Assembly: GCA_023664485.1 (NCBI GenBank)
Contig: JAMPFK010000003.1
Span: forward strand, 124,001-188,000
Direction of reading: 5' to 3'
DNA: 64,000 bases
DNA from: Bacteroides fragilis
Lineage (GTDB): Bacteria > Bacillota > Clostridia > Lachnospirales > Lachnospiraceae
Shown here: one piece after another, positions 1-9,368 of the stretch
How the letters are laid out: the number at the start of each line of letters is the position of its first letter
How positions within the stretch are numbered: position 1 is the stretch's first letter
The notes under the pieces: generated by a model
The model's database searches: none
The model's input: the letters and a program-made list of their open reading frames with translations, nothing else
What the model was told of the DNA's origin: nothing
Program-made: the position numbers and the translations under genes

Positions 1-1060
1 AAGCTGTTTTCTGTTCTCTGTTCTGCTGTATAAAAGTTTTTATCTCTTCCAATTTCTTTTCATCCTCTCTTACAGATGTCGTGTAACTGTCAAAATAAGG
101 CACTTTACCCACCAATAATTCACAATACTTCTTATAACTTGCAGCATCCGTAAAATCCTCACATCGCAAATACGACAACCCTATTTCCGGGAAGCCCACT
201 TCTACTGTATACTTGAGAACCCATTCTGAATTCTCAACCGATTTTATTGAAGATAACAACATCTCTACGGCCATGGAATGATAGCTTTTCATCATATCCT
301 TTAATTTATGATTTTTTTGCAGAAAACCATATAGTAATCTGATTGACTCTAACATACAATAGGGATTTCTTTCTATCGTGGAAGAAATCTGGCCTTCCCG
401 GCCAAGTCTGTAACGAATAAGCGGAAATTCCGGCGCTATAGTGCCCATACGATCTGCGATCGTAACGATTGCTTCTCCAAAAAACAGGTCTTCCGAATTT
501 TTTAAATCTGGAAATCTGATAGAAGATGCCCGGACAAAATCAGTTCGATATATACGATTCCACGGTACGCAAAAAATATTCTGATACAAAAAACGTTTTA
601 CATCGTCCCATGAAAATACACAATCCTGATACTTTTTCAAAAACACATCCGTTGTTCTTGGAATTTTTCTGATACTCTTATCCACCTCATTATAAAATAC
701 ATTAGCACAAAAACAGAGTTGAAGCTCATCTTTTTCCGCACGTTGATACAGCTTCTTAATTGCATCTGCTTCTATAAGATCATCCGAATCCAAAAAGAAA
801 AAGTATTTTCCTTTGGCCAGCATAATTCCTCTGTTTCTGGTTCCTCCAGCACCTAAATTTTTCTCATTTTTTATAAGAATAAGCCTGGAATCCTGAAGAG
901 CGGCCTGTCTTATCAATTCTATGGAATTATCCGTAGAACAATCGTCTATACATAAAACCTCCAGTTCCTGAAAAGTCTGCTTAAATACGCTGTCCAGACA
1001 TTCTTTAATATATTTTTCTGCGTTATATACCGGAATAATAATTGATACTTTAACTTCCAT
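1..1060 (-). CDS. Glycosyltransferase family 2 (3' end cut by window edge)
   Basis: The frame is open from an ATG at 1058-1060 to the left edge, so about 353 residues are visible and the C-terminus is missing. The N-terminus (MEVKVSIIIPVYNAEKYI) and the following C-I-D-D-C-S-T-D-N-S and F-L-D-S-D-D segments are the classic GT-A nucleotide-sugar binding site and D-x-D metal site of family 2 glycosyltransferases. Known members of the family transfer one sugar from a nucleotide donor on the cytoplasmic face of the membrane. It is the most downstream gene seen of the minus-strand polysaccharide operon. Acceptor and donor cannot be read from sequence. Confidence 0.9.
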   Translation of the reverse strand, partial: MEVKVSIIIPVYNAEKYIKECLDSVFKQTFQELEVLCIDDCSTDNSIELIRQAALQDSRLILIKNEKNLGAGGTRNRGIMLAKGKYFFFLDSDDLIEADAIKKLYQRAEKDELQLCFCANVFYNEVDKSIRKIPRTTDVFLKKYQDCVFSWDDVKRFLYQNIFCVPWNRIYRTDFVRASSIRFPDLKNSEDLFFGEAIVTIADRMGTIAPEFPLIRYRLGREGQISSTIERNPYCMLESIRLLYGFLQKNHKLKDMMKSYHSMAVEMLLSSIKSVENSEWVLKYTVEVGFPEIGLSYLRCEDFTDAASYKKYCELLVGKVPYFDSYTTSVREDEKKLEEIKTFIQQNREQKTA

Positions 1061-1108
1061 TAAATATTACATCTCCCGCCGCTCTTCTTCATAAACATAC
1101 AGCCTTTA

Positions 1109-2599
1109 TTATATATCTATAATCGGTAATTCCTTCACTCTTACATTCTGTTCTAACAACCAAACGGTCAGCATTGTTTCCGCAAAATATCCAATTGCCC
1201 GTTTATGATGTGTATCACATGACGACACGTCGAACATTTTGGCCGCATCAATAATAAAAGAGAACAGCCACTCGCAATAATCATCCAATAACACACGTTT
1301 TGTAACAAACAGCTGACATTTATAAAAAATACGCTTTGACATCGCATATTCAAATGCACTGGCATACATTGGAATTCTCTCTTCTATTAATCTGCGCACA
1401 ATTTCCAATGCGCGGTCAGCAAGCTCCTGCCCTATTTCCTTCCTTATATTATTCAAAACAGACATCCCCAATCTCGTTATTCTGGGCAGGATGATATCAT
1501 AACCGTCTTCAAATATTTCTATGATTTTATCTTCCGTCAAATAATTGGCATAGTTTTTTACTTCGCTATTATAAAAATACCTTCTGTAATGATTCAGCCC
1601 CACATATTCGGAATCCGTATTTTTCCAAATCCAATATAATGCCGTACACTCGTTAAGTCTGTCATTTAAATAAGCTATATTTTCTCCCGCATGTTCCGTA
1701 TAAAAATTTCTATTTTCGTATTGATCTCCTACGCAAATTGGTTTATAGATACTATCTGCCAGTACATTATACTTTTTATGCGTTACTACAAATATTTTAC
1801 AATCCGGCTTCTCCTTTGCACTTTCTTTTGTAAACACCAGCACAATAGCATCTGAAAACAGAAAAGTTTTCTTTTTCCCCCATTTTTCAAATTTATTCAC
1901 ATTATCCGTATAATTTTCATGCGTACTATAACTATAGGAGACTGTCCAGATTATCACATTCTGCGAAAACTTTACCAGATCACTCCATTGAATATCTTCT
2001 TCAAAATCTCCCCATAACAATACAACATCGTATACTCTTTCTATTTTGCTGCACTTTTCATAACAATTTCTATAGAAACTTCTATGTAACACGAACCGGA
2101 GATGTCCAAGATTGTCTATATCAAAAAGAAAAGATTCGTTCGTCAGCAAAACCTTTTCCAACTGCTGTTTCCCTATATCGATTATTGCCCTCCCTGTCCC
2201 ACTTTTTATATAATCTTTATAAAGCTGCACTCTTTCTGGTATAACATTATATATGGAAGAGTCATTGATCGTATCTACCTTAAAAAAGATTCTCCATGAA
2301 ACGATTTTCTGTTCTTCTACAAAGTAGTTTCCAACTAAATTAATCTTCGCATTTTCAAAATACAGGTTTGTAAAGATTACAATGTAATCATATTCCAAAG
2401 AAGTAATTTTTTCTGGCGGCTCTATTTTTTTTTGATTTATGCAGCTCCCCTGCTTATCGGCATCCATATCAACGATTGCAACAATATTATTCCAATTCAA
2501 ATATGTTTGATATCGCTCGAATATGCGCCCAATTCCATATAATACGACCTTTTTATCCCACATATCCGCATTAAATGTTTCTTGACATTCAACTTCCAT
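1109..2599 (-). CDS. DUF4422 glycosyltransferase with N-terminal Rossmann-like module
   Basis: 496 residues. The C-terminal half (about 268-496) begins KIFVVTHKKY and carries a GLNHYRRYF motif, matching DUF4422 proteins, which are putative glycosyltransferases of capsule and O-antigen loci. The N-terminus (about 15-110) is a separate nucleotide-binding-like module with VVLYGIGRIFERY followed by IVDMD, of the kind attached to several other proteins of this locus. Its start codon overlaps the stop of the next upstream gene by one base, which suggests coupled translation. Sugar and acceptor are unknown. Confidence 0.82.
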   Translation of the reverse strand: MEVECQETFNADMWDKKVVLYGIGRIFERYQTYLNWNNIVAIVDMDADKQGSCINQKKIEPPEKITSLEYDYIVIFTNLYFENAKINLVGNYFVEEQKIVSWRIFFKVDTINDSSIYNVIPERVQLYKDYIKSGTGRAIIDIGKQQLEKVLLTNESFLFDIDNLGHLRFVLHRSFYRNCYEKCSKIERVYDVVLLWGDFEEDIQWSDLVKFSQNVIIWTVSYSYSTHENYTDNVNKFEKWGKKKTFLFSDAIVLVFTKESAKEKPDCKIFVVTHKKYNVLADSIYKPICVGDQYENRNFYTEHAGENIAYLNDRLNECTALYWIWKNTDSEYVGLNHYRRYFYNSEVKNYANYLTEDKIIEIFEDGYDIILPRITRLGMSVLNNIRKEIGQELADRALEIVRRLIEERIPMYASAFEYAMSKRIFYKCQLFVTKRVLLDDYCEWLFSFIIDAAKMFDVSSCDTHHKRAIGYFAETMLTVWLLEQNVRVKELPIIDI

Positions 2600-3756
2600 C
2601 AGCTATTCCCTTCATGCATAAATAAATTTATGGTTTCAATAAAAGAGTCAAATATTATAGCATTTTCGCCTATTACAAAATTGCTTTCCGCCAGCTTTTT
2701 TAATACTTCAGAATGCCTGTTTACCGTTATGATCACCATAGTATGCTCATCTATCCTGATATCCTCCGGTGACATGATCTTGAAATCGTAAATCTTCTTT
2801 CCCCACTTTGATTCATCCCGATCCAAATATCTAATCTCTTTATTTTGCAATTTTTTTAACAAATATCCGCATATCTTTCCTTTTGGCCCTGCACCATATA
2901 TATAAATTGTATCCGGCGTCAGATTTATGAGTTTATGGACTACCCTCAGGATTTGTAATTCATCCGCTAACATAAATCTTTGCTCTATATATTTGTTATG
3001 CTTATCATACTCATATGCCGGCTCATAATCCTGTAATACATTATACCCATCACTGATAAAATAAGGCTTGAAAAAATCAAAATCATATTTCATCCATGCA
3101 TGACAGCCAAAAGGAAGATGACTGCCGTTTTTCTCATACAGCATCCGCACAGGCCTTTCAAAAGCAAAATCCATTGCAATCTCCACTGGCGCCGCTTTAA
3201 ATATCTCTGAATCTCGTGTTCCCCAAAAAAGATCTTCATTATAGACAATTGGCTCATTACCATAGCTTTCTAAAATAGAAAGGAAAGAACTTACTTTCCG
3301 CAAAGAAAAACCGCCGTTTCCTACATATACTATTCCATTTTCTTCATGTTCTATATCGAACTTCCCTTCTATCCACGGAGCGCCGATATAATCATACTCA
3401 TAAGCACAAAACTCCATCAGCCTGTCCGAAAAAACATATGCATCAAGCTGATATATCAGAATATATTTATACTCTGCAAACAAACGATAAAAGTCTATAT
3501 TCAGCATCATTTGATTATATGCTTCTATCCCATTCATCCATACATCCGGTACGGAAACAATCTGATCTGTTAAACACATATTCTCCTGAGCAACGTTCAA
3601 CGCCTGCGGCTTTACAAAATGTATGGGATAGCTCCCCAATACTTTTCTACATCGATCCAATGAAATTCTCTCCGTCACCGTCAATTCATTCCGATAATAT
3701 GGAATAACTACCGCCGCTTCCTCTATCATCCTGATTCTCCCATCTGTCTGTTGCAA
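2599..3756 (-). CDS. DUF5672-type glycosyltransferase with C-terminal Rossmann-like module
   Basis: 385 residues. Residues 1-260 match the DUF5672 family: an N-terminal VVIPYYRNELT strand and a Y-Q-L-D-A-Y-V-F metal-site-like motif, then Y-D-Y-I-G-A-P-W and V-G-N-G-G-F-S-L-R. The family is a predicted GT-A glycosyltransferase. Residues about 282-385 form a Rossmann-like module (IYIYGAGPKGKICG, then YLDRDESKWG), here at the C-terminus. The gene sits in a tight operon, ending one base inside the following gene. Substrate unknown. Confidence 0.8.
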   Translation of the reverse strand: MQQTDGRIRMIEEAAVVIPYYRNELTVTERISLDRCRKVLGSYPIHFVKPQALNVAQENMCLTDQIVSVPDVWMNGIEAYNQMMLNIDFYRLFAEYKYILIYQLDAYVFSDRLMEFCAYEYDYIGAPWIEGKFDIEHEENGIVYVGNGGFSLRKVSSFLSILESYGNEPIVYNEDLFWGTRDSEIFKAAPVEIAMDFAFERPVRMLYEKNGSHLPFGCHAWMKYDFDFFKPYFISDGYNVLQDYEPAYEYDKHNKYIEQRFMLADELQILRVVHKLINLTPDTIYIYGAGPKGKICGYLLKKLQNKEIRYLDRDESKWGKKIYDFKIMSPEDIRIDEHTMVIITVNRHSEVLKKLAESNFVIGENAIIFDSFIETINLFMHEGNS

Positions 3757-4158
3757 TTATTGCGGCATATTGTCAAACACCACATCCGCCAAACTGATAA
3801 TTTTATCTGAAAGCTTTTCTTTCAGCCGCGCCAAAATACTGCTATCCATTTCCATATCTGTGTAAATAACAGCATCCACAGCTTCAAAATCATATTCTAT
3901 GTTATGAATATAAATTCCTCCATACAATTCAAAAGATTGCTTATCAACCATATATACAATTTCAACTTTAGAACCCATTAAGACATTATACAGGTGCATG
4001 CACATTCTTCCCATACCATAGACTGCAATCCTTCTATATCCTGCAGTATATAAAATATCATCAATATCTCTGTTATTTTCTTTCAAAGACATCCATTCAT
4101 CAAATATCTGAAAAAAATATTGATATCTTAAAAGCTGCTTTTCCTTTTTATCATCCAT
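3757..4158 (-). CDS. Stand-alone Rossmann-like module protein
   Basis: 133 residues with no catalytic domain recognised. Residues 45-110 contain RIAVYGMGRMCMHLY and then IVYMVDK, the same G-x-G-x-x-hydrophobic pattern and acidic strand end found fused to neighbouring glycosyltransferases. It starts within the last 8 bases of the upstream GT4 gene and stops directly before the DUF5672 gene, so it is cotranscribed. It may be a free accessory subunit or the remains of a larger protein that lost its catalytic half; the sequence does not decide. Confidence 0.65.
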   Translation of the reverse strand: MDDKKEKQLLRYQYFFQIFDEWMSLKENNRDIDDILYTAGYRRIAVYGMGRMCMHLYNVLMGSKVEIVYMVDKQSFELYGGIYIHNIEYDFEAVDAVIYTDMEMDSSILARLKEKLSDKIISLADVVFDNMPQ

Positions 4159-5359
4159 TCTCTTTATCCCCCATTAAGATACCAATCAACTTTTCTAAGT
4201 CCTCCCGCTGCTTTTCCTGGACTTTAGGAAGTTTTTCCTTCATAATACGCATTTTTTCATTTCGTATCTCCGCTGAGAAACTCTGCAAAATCCGCACTAT
4301 AATTTCGTCGATCAAAAAGGGGTTAAAAGTCAATACCATATCCCCGCATATCTCCGGTATAGCAGCATTTCCCGAACAGGCGCAAAGCGTCCCGTATTTC
4401 ATAGCTTCTAACGGCGGATAACCAAATCCTTCATTCAGTGTTGGATACAGAAAAAGCTGAGCATGCTTATACAAGGTTTCAAGCTTCTTTTCTTCTACAT
4501 AACCAAGCAGTATAAAACGTTCTGTATGCTTTATACGATGAAGCAATACCTCTTTATCTTTTACACCGAGAATCACCACTTTATAATTTTCCGGTATTTC
4601 AGCATAATCGTTATCAAAAATCCTGTCATATGCCATCATACCGCGCAGCGCATTCTTTAAATAAATTCCAGCGCTTATCATCAATCCAAAATTCTTATCC
4701 GCTACGCCGACACAGTCAAGAAATGCTTTTTCAAAAATGATATCATCCACAGGATTTGAATTTTTGGGCGGCGAATATAGCACAATAATGTCTGAGAGTG
4801 AAATCCGGGGATAATAATAATGCATGGAATATTTAGAATGTTCCGAAACAACTATTATCTTTTTATTTTGAAATGCCAAAAGTGCCTTACTATATGTCTG
4901 CACTGCTGTATCTCTGCTTTCCCCTTCTGTTGTGTATAAAAAATCAGGCTGTTGACCCGTTTCTCCCGCAAAAAATTTATGCTCGCTTCTGCTATATAAA
5001 GCCGTCTCTGCCTCTCGCAGCCCATGGAAGGTTCCTATAAATCTAACATTGTCCGGCAAATTTACCTTGCTCCACATTAGGTCATAAGGAATCGCTGAAT
5101 AAACCGTTGTATATCCGAATTGTTTGACAATAGATGCCACATTTCTAAGATCATGAATCGGATGAATATTCCATCCCCTTTTTGTTGCTGTGTTGACAAT
5201 TTTCATATCTACATATCTATGCTCATAAAAAAACAGCCCGGAATCCGTTATATTTCTCGACAACAGTTCTTTAAAAACGACATTTCCATATTCCCCACCG
5301 CCGTGAAAACTATCTTTTTGTTGATAATAAGCAAAATCAAACAATATTCTTTCCCGCAC
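4151..5359 (-). CDS. GT4-like glycosyltransferase (group 1)
   Basis: 402 residues with GT-B architecture. The C-terminal half has the group 1 signature: LGYVEEKKLETLYKHAQLFL, then P-T-L-N-E-G-F-G-Y-P-P-L-E-A-M with the E-x7-E nucleotide-sugar motif. The N-terminal half contains FHGGGEYGN, a glycine-rich loop. Known relatives are retaining transferases that build cell-surface polysaccharide repeat units in the cytoplasm. It overlaps the downstream module gene by 8 bases. Donor sugar not predictable. Confidence 0.85.
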   Translation of the reverse strand: MRERILFDFAYYQQKDSFHGGGEYGNVVFKELLSRNITDSGLFFYEHRYVDMKIVNTATKRGWNIHPIHDLRNVASIVKQFGYTTVYSAIPYDLMWSKVNLPDNVRFIGTFHGLREAETALYSRSEHKFFAGETGQQPDFLYTTEGESRDTAVQTYSKALLAFQNKKIIVVSEHSKYSMHYYYPRISLSDIIVLYSPPKNSNPVDDIIFEKAFLDCVGVADKNFGLMISAGIYLKNALRGMMAYDRIFDNDYAEIPENYKVVILGVKDKEVLLHRIKHTERFILLGYVEEKKLETLYKHAQLFLYPTLNEGFGYPPLEAMKYGTLCACSGNAAIPEICGDMVLTFNPFLIDEIIVRILQSFSAEIRNEKMRIMKEKLPKVQEKQREDLEKLIGILMGDKENG

Positions 5360-5418
5360 ACCGTATCTCCTGTTCAGCTTCCAACTATAATTTCCCTTTA
5401 AATTACTTTTAATCAGAA

Positions 5419-6408
5419 TTACATTCCTACCGTTTTATTCATCCAAAAGTCTATATAATTCCAAACAGCAGTTCCCTGATATATTCTCTTTGCATCTTTA
5501 ATATCCTGTGCAAAAATATGATCTGTAAAACTTCTGTAATTATTGATTTGTTCATTTTGTAAAGAAATCTGCTCATCAGTCTGCCATGGTTGTGTTACTA
5601 TATAACTCCATAATGCTTTATCCTCATTAATAGTCTTTACCTTTTCTATTACCTCATTTAAATCTTTATAATTATGACAATTAATGAAAGCTTTCGGATT
5701 AAATTCCTTTTCTATGTTAGGATTACCCCAATAAATTGGTATACTGTGCGCCAAAAAGCTGGAAATAATTTTTTCACTCGTGTATCCTCTAAAAAAGGAA
5801 TTTTCAGCCGCAATTGAAAACCTGTAATTTTCTTTTTGTTCAATTGACAACTCAAACCAGTTTTTTTCATTTCTTGTTATTTCAATATCACAATTATGTA
5901 AATATTTCCCCAAGGCATCTACATTTTGATACGAGTTTAAACCATAGAATATAGAAGCTCTATGCGTATTTGCTTTCGCATTAGAATAAATGAAGCTGCA
6001 AAATTTCCGTGTATCATACTTTTGTTCTGCCTCCGCATATTCCAAATGATTTTTTTTACATATTTTATCTCCACCCCGCATCCATAAAACAGTAGGGCGC
6101 CTACATATCCGGTCTCTCATGAAAAGCTCATCATCATATGTTATTGCGTAATCAAAGAGATTCATATCCGGTGATATAGCTTCATCTCCTAAAAAAATAA
6201 TAATCCTGTCCTCAGAATATATGTTCTGCAATTGCTTATATAATAACGCATTACGATAAATCACATGAGAAATAACTACTAATACATACTGGGGATCCTC
6301 ATAATCTACAACTATTTCATACTTTTCTTTATCCAATAAAAATAATTGGTAAAGCCATTCTATGTTATAGTCATTGTTTATTAATGGCAAAATTCTTATT
6401 TGCTTCAT
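5419..6408 (-). CDS. GT10-like (alpha-1,3-fucosyltransferase fold) glycosyltransferase
   Basis: 329 residues. Residues about 198-245 carry the C-terminal signature of GT10: FSIAAENSFFRGYTSEKI followed by S-I-P-I-Y-W-G-N-P-N-I, matching the E-N/Y-T-E-K/P-I-Y-x-G GDP-fucose site. The first 190 residues are the variable acceptor half. GT10 members usually move L-fucose from GDP-fucose, but no GDP-fucose biosynthesis genes are visible in this window, so the donor may be made elsewhere or differ. Its ATG overlaps the stop of the FkbM gene (ATGA). Confidence 0.75.
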   Translation of the reverse strand: MKQIRILPLINNDYNIEWLYQLFLLDKEKYEIVVDYEDPQYVLVVISHVIYRNALLYKQLQNIYSEDRIIIFLGDEAISPDMNLFDYAITYDDELFMRDRICRRPTVLWMRGGDKICKKNHLEYAEAEQKYDTRKFCSFIYSNAKANTHRASIFYGLNSYQNVDALGKYLHNCDIEITRNEKNWFELSIEQKENYRFSIAAENSFFRGYTSEKIISSFLAHSIPIYWGNPNIEKEFNPKAFINCHNYKDLNEVIEKVKTINEDKALWSYIVTQPWQTDEQISLQNEQINNYRSFTDHIFAQDIKDAKRIYQGTAVWNYIDFWMNKTVGM

Positions 6409-7490
6409 AATTTATCCAGCCTCCCCCAATGCTTTAACTCCAAATCTAAAATTCCAATCCTATTAGGAGTATCGATTGAAAGCGGGGCATTATAATCAAT
6501 ATGTTCAAACCTATATCGCCGCTTATTTGCATAAGTAACTTCCAACGTACTTGGCATTATGGTTTCTTTTCCCATGCTGGAACTGCACACGCTATTTGCA
6601 TGTATCCATACAGCTTGATGTGTTTCATTTATTTTTTTCAATACTGAAAAAATCTCATTTTTCCTATTTATATTTGTAAGTCCATGAAATTCAAATATCA
6701 TTTGTGAAAACTGATTCAGAATACCAGATTCCATTGAATTTATGGTCTCCCATTCCGCACCTTCCACATCCATTTTTAAAATCATATTTTCTTCATTAGC
6801 ATGCTGATTATTTCTAAGTATAGACCGCATGGAGAGCATATTGGAATCCGCCTTATCTTCTCCTGAAATCCCAATTCTATTCCAATAAAGCCCAGCATGG
6901 CTCTCTGGAAAATATTCTATAACCGGATCATAGCAATATACCTCTATTCCCCTGTCAGCCAAACCTTTTTCAAAAGATGCGTCCGCCCCAATTCCAAACC
7001 CATAGGCAAATTTTGTATCAGAAAAATCATTAATCAGCACATATCCACCATCATTTTGCTTCCCTATTCGTATCAGTGAAAATCCTTTGACTTCATCCAC
7101 TAAACATAATTGTTTAATTTCCTTAAAATATGCTTCTTTATCTGGTTCAGAAATAATATTAGGGCATCTCCAAATACTTCTGACACAAGCTTTTACACTA
7201 TGCTTTTTTACTTCTTTTATTAATTCTCTATTTAGTTTTTCATCACTTGCACATAAAATGATTGATATTTTTTCAGTATCCATTTTCTCTATAAATTGCT
7301 TAAACGTGATTATATCTTTATTATATTGAGCCATATAATTATCAATATATATTCCCTCACGCCCATATCTATTATTTAATATACTTTTTGCACATAAGCC
7401 AACCATTCCCAATGTATAAATTGCTATAGACTGATGCTTATCAACTTCTTCTCTGATTATTTTATCTAATACATGATACCATACATCCAT
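6405..7490 (-). CDS. FkbM family methyltransferase with N-terminal Rossmann-like module
   Basis: 361 residues. The C-terminal region (about 130-330) shows the FkbM pattern: RIGKQNDGGYVL, A-Y-G-F-G-I-G-A-D as the SAM-binding loop, and L-K-M-D-V-E-G-A-E-W, the conserved acidic motif. FkbM proteins O-methylate sugars or hydroxyls. Residues 18-60 (IAIYTLGMVGLCAKSILNN, then IYIDNY) look like a diverged version of the locus-wide Rossmann-like module, with the first glycine replaced. It likely caps or decorates a sugar of the polymer. It overlaps the GT10-like gene by 4 bases. Confidence 0.8.
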   Translation of the reverse strand: MDVWYHVLDKIIREEVDKHQSIAIYTLGMVGLCAKSILNNRYGREGIYIDNYMAQYNKDIITFKQFIEKMDTEKISIILCASDEKLNRELIKEVKKHSVKACVRSIWRCPNIISEPDKEAYFKEIKQLCLVDEVKGFSLIRIGKQNDGGYVLINDFSDTKFAYGFGIGADASFEKGLADRGIEVYCYDPVIEYFPESHAGLYWNRIGISGEDKADSNMLSMRSILRNNQHANEENMILKMDVEGAEWETINSMESGILNQFSQMIFEFHGLTNINRKNEIFSVLKKINETHQAVWIHANSVCSSSMGKETIMPSTLEVTYANKRRYRFEHIDYNAPLSIDTPNRIGILDLELKHWGRLDKL

Positions 7491-7545
7491 TTTTACATTC
7501 TCCCAAATATTTCCAAAAGTTATACTCTAAATCCATAAACAGCGT

Positions 7546-8808
7546 TTATTTATTTTTCCATTCCTTTATTACTTTTTCATAAAACTCCAGGTATTTATCA
7601 TAGATAACATCGGGGCTAAGCAATCTAATCCGCTCAGCTGCCCGTAAAATCATTTTTTGTTTATCCTCTTCACTCATTTCTAATGCCTCATTTACAGCAT
7701 TTAAATAGGACTCTGGGTTATCTCTTTCACATAAAAAACCACTTGCTCTGTCCTCTATCAGCTGTTCAAAACTGGCCCCATTGGTCGCGACCACTATTTT
7801 ACCAAGCGCCATGGCCTCAATACAGGTATTAGATAGGTTTTCTATTCTGGATGGAAAAATACATAAATCCGCACCCTTGACGACCGGATACATCTGCTCT
7901 CTGACAAGCCTCCCAAGATACAGGACTCTATCGGCAAATTTTCCCGCTTTCTTCTTTACATAATCTGATGCCATGACAGAGCTTCCATCTTCCTCTTTCA
8001 ACCCCATATCATTTCCTGCTAACACGAGGCACATCTCCGGATTTTGCCCCAAAAAGTTTTCTGCCAGATCCGCAATAACCTGTATCCCCTTTAAATACTT
8101 GAGCGTTCCAAAAAACAACAGATATTTCTTATCGCTCAGTTTTTCACAAAAAATATCATCTTCCCATTCATCTTCTGATAATATAAATGGACTTTCTAAC
8201 ACGGTCGGATTTATTGCCAAATTCTCCCGTGTAATATCCGCAAGAAGTCTGCTTGGCACAATAACATGATCTGCTTTCTTCATCGCGTGAATCTCCAATT
8301 CATCGCTTATCGTCAACGGATTATCCGCAAAGACAATGCTTCCATATGGTGTATTCGCTCCTCCTTCATATATATTCATGTATCCCGATATTCTAACAAT
8401 ATATGGAATATTCGATCTCATCATGATGGACAACGCGCCATGGTTGCAAAAATGAACAATATCGACCTTATCCGCTTTATTATGCGCTTCTATCTCCTGC
8501 CTTACCAGATCTGCCTTTCTGATTTTTACCAATTCTCTGCGGTTCAATACCGCTTCCTTCTCATCTTCCGGATAATAAAGTTTTGAAACGAAATCATATT
8601 CTTCCCAATCCTTCTTATCTATGTAAATATTTTTCAAATAAATACCTTCATCAAATTCGATATTCTGTTCCTTTGTCGTTACCAGTAAAATTCCGGTCTT
8701 ATGTCCATGTTGGAAAAATATTCTTGCAATATTGGCTGTAAATGTTGCAAGACCTCCCGAAGAATTATTTTTCGTGGCAAGCTCTGTTGTGACAAAGATA
8801 ATATGCAT
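7546..8808 (-). CDS. GT4 family glycosyltransferase
   Basis: 420 residues, complete GT-B protein. The N-terminus (MHIIFVTTELATKNNSSGG) has the glycine-rich entry loop of GT4 enzymes, and the C-terminal half has L-F-F-G-T-L-K-Y-L-K-G and F-P-S-R-I-E-N-L-S-N-T-C-I-E-A-M-A, the donor-binding E-x7-E motif. A GGAGGATAAATTTC sequence precedes the ATG. Upstream lies a 560-base gap with a decayed glycosyltransferase remnant, so this may be the start of a sub-block in the locus. Sugar specificity unknown. Confidence 0.88.
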   Translation of the reverse strand: MHIIFVTTELATKNNSSGGLATFTANIARIFFQHGHKTGILLVTTKEQNIEFDEGIYLKNIYIDKKDWEEYDFVSKLYYPEDEKEAVLNRRELVKIRKADLVRQEIEAHNKADKVDIVHFCNHGALSIMMRSNIPYIVRISGYMNIYEGGANTPYGSIVFADNPLTISDELEIHAMKKADHVIVPSRLLADITRENLAINPTVLESPFILSEDEWEDDIFCEKLSDKKYLLFFGTLKYLKGIQVIADLAENFLGQNPEMCLVLAGNDMGLKEEDGSSVMASDYVKKKAGKFADRVLYLGRLVREQMYPVVKGADLCIFPSRIENLSNTCIEAMALGKIVVATNGASFEQLIEDRASGFLCERDNPESYLNAVNEALEMSEEDKQKMILRAAERIRLLSPDVIYDKYLEFYEKVIKEWKNK

Positions 8809-8915
8809 GAAATTTATCCTCCATCCCGCTATTGTTACAATTCCCGTACAATATGTTCTGCAAATTTCTGTTTACCGGCTCAGATAAGTCACTAAATGCC
8901 CCATATCCGGTTTAA

Positions 8916-9335
8916 TCAATGCCTCTCCATATCAAAATACCTCAAAATCCCTTGTACAGATTTTTTCCACTCATATTGGCTAATCACTGTTTCAGACCTG
9001 CAATATCTCGTATGTAATTCTTTTCGGTAAGTACTTGTTTCTTAAAATACAAATCAATAAAAGGAAATATCGGGATCCATAAAGGGCCTAAGCAATCCGA
9101 CGTATCATACTAGACGATTATATTGTTACACTCCCTTAATTTACCTATTAAATTCGCAAATCTATTATGCAGATTTGAGCAGAATCCTATGCATCACTTT
9201 CAGCCACTTAAACGTATACTATCCATGAGCCATCATAAAATAATGTTATTTTTTCATATTATTTATCCCTGTTCTCTATAAACGATCAATGCCCATATTT
9301 TTATTCCTAAATCGATCGAAAAATTCCTCATTCAT
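8916..9335 (-). pseudogene. Decayed glycosyltransferase remnant in a 560-base gap
   Basis: The gap between the GT4 gene and the aldolase gene is not empty. On the minus strand, pieces of protein-like sequence appear in different frames: an ATG-led piece from 9335 (MNEEFFDRFRNKNMGIDRL, stop), then FKWLKVMHRILLKS, then a longer piece containing FANLIGKLRECNNIIV, an in-frame TAG where W would fit, and YDTSDCLGPLWIPIFPFIDL continuing as YFKKQVL. A last frame reads QYEWKKSVQGILRYFDMERH and stops at 8916. Y-D-T-S-D and F-I-D-L-Y-F-K-K-Q resemble bacterial surface-glycan glycosyltransferases. Several frameshifts and stops show it is dead. Confidence 0.65.
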
Positions 9336-9368
9336 TTACTTAAACAATATCGGCAATCGTTAAAATCT

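Noticed and set aside
2420..2440. A9 run in the DUF4422 gene, and a similar one near 19490 in the SDR gene, as phase switches
   Set aside because: The frames are intact and A-runs are expected in such AT-rich coding DNA; unlike the G8 tract they do not coincide with a frame break.
3438..3707. Plus-strand open frame of 89 codons inside the DUF5672 gene
   Set aside because: Shadow of the coding strand without a start signal or recognisable domain; many similar frames were left out for the same reason.
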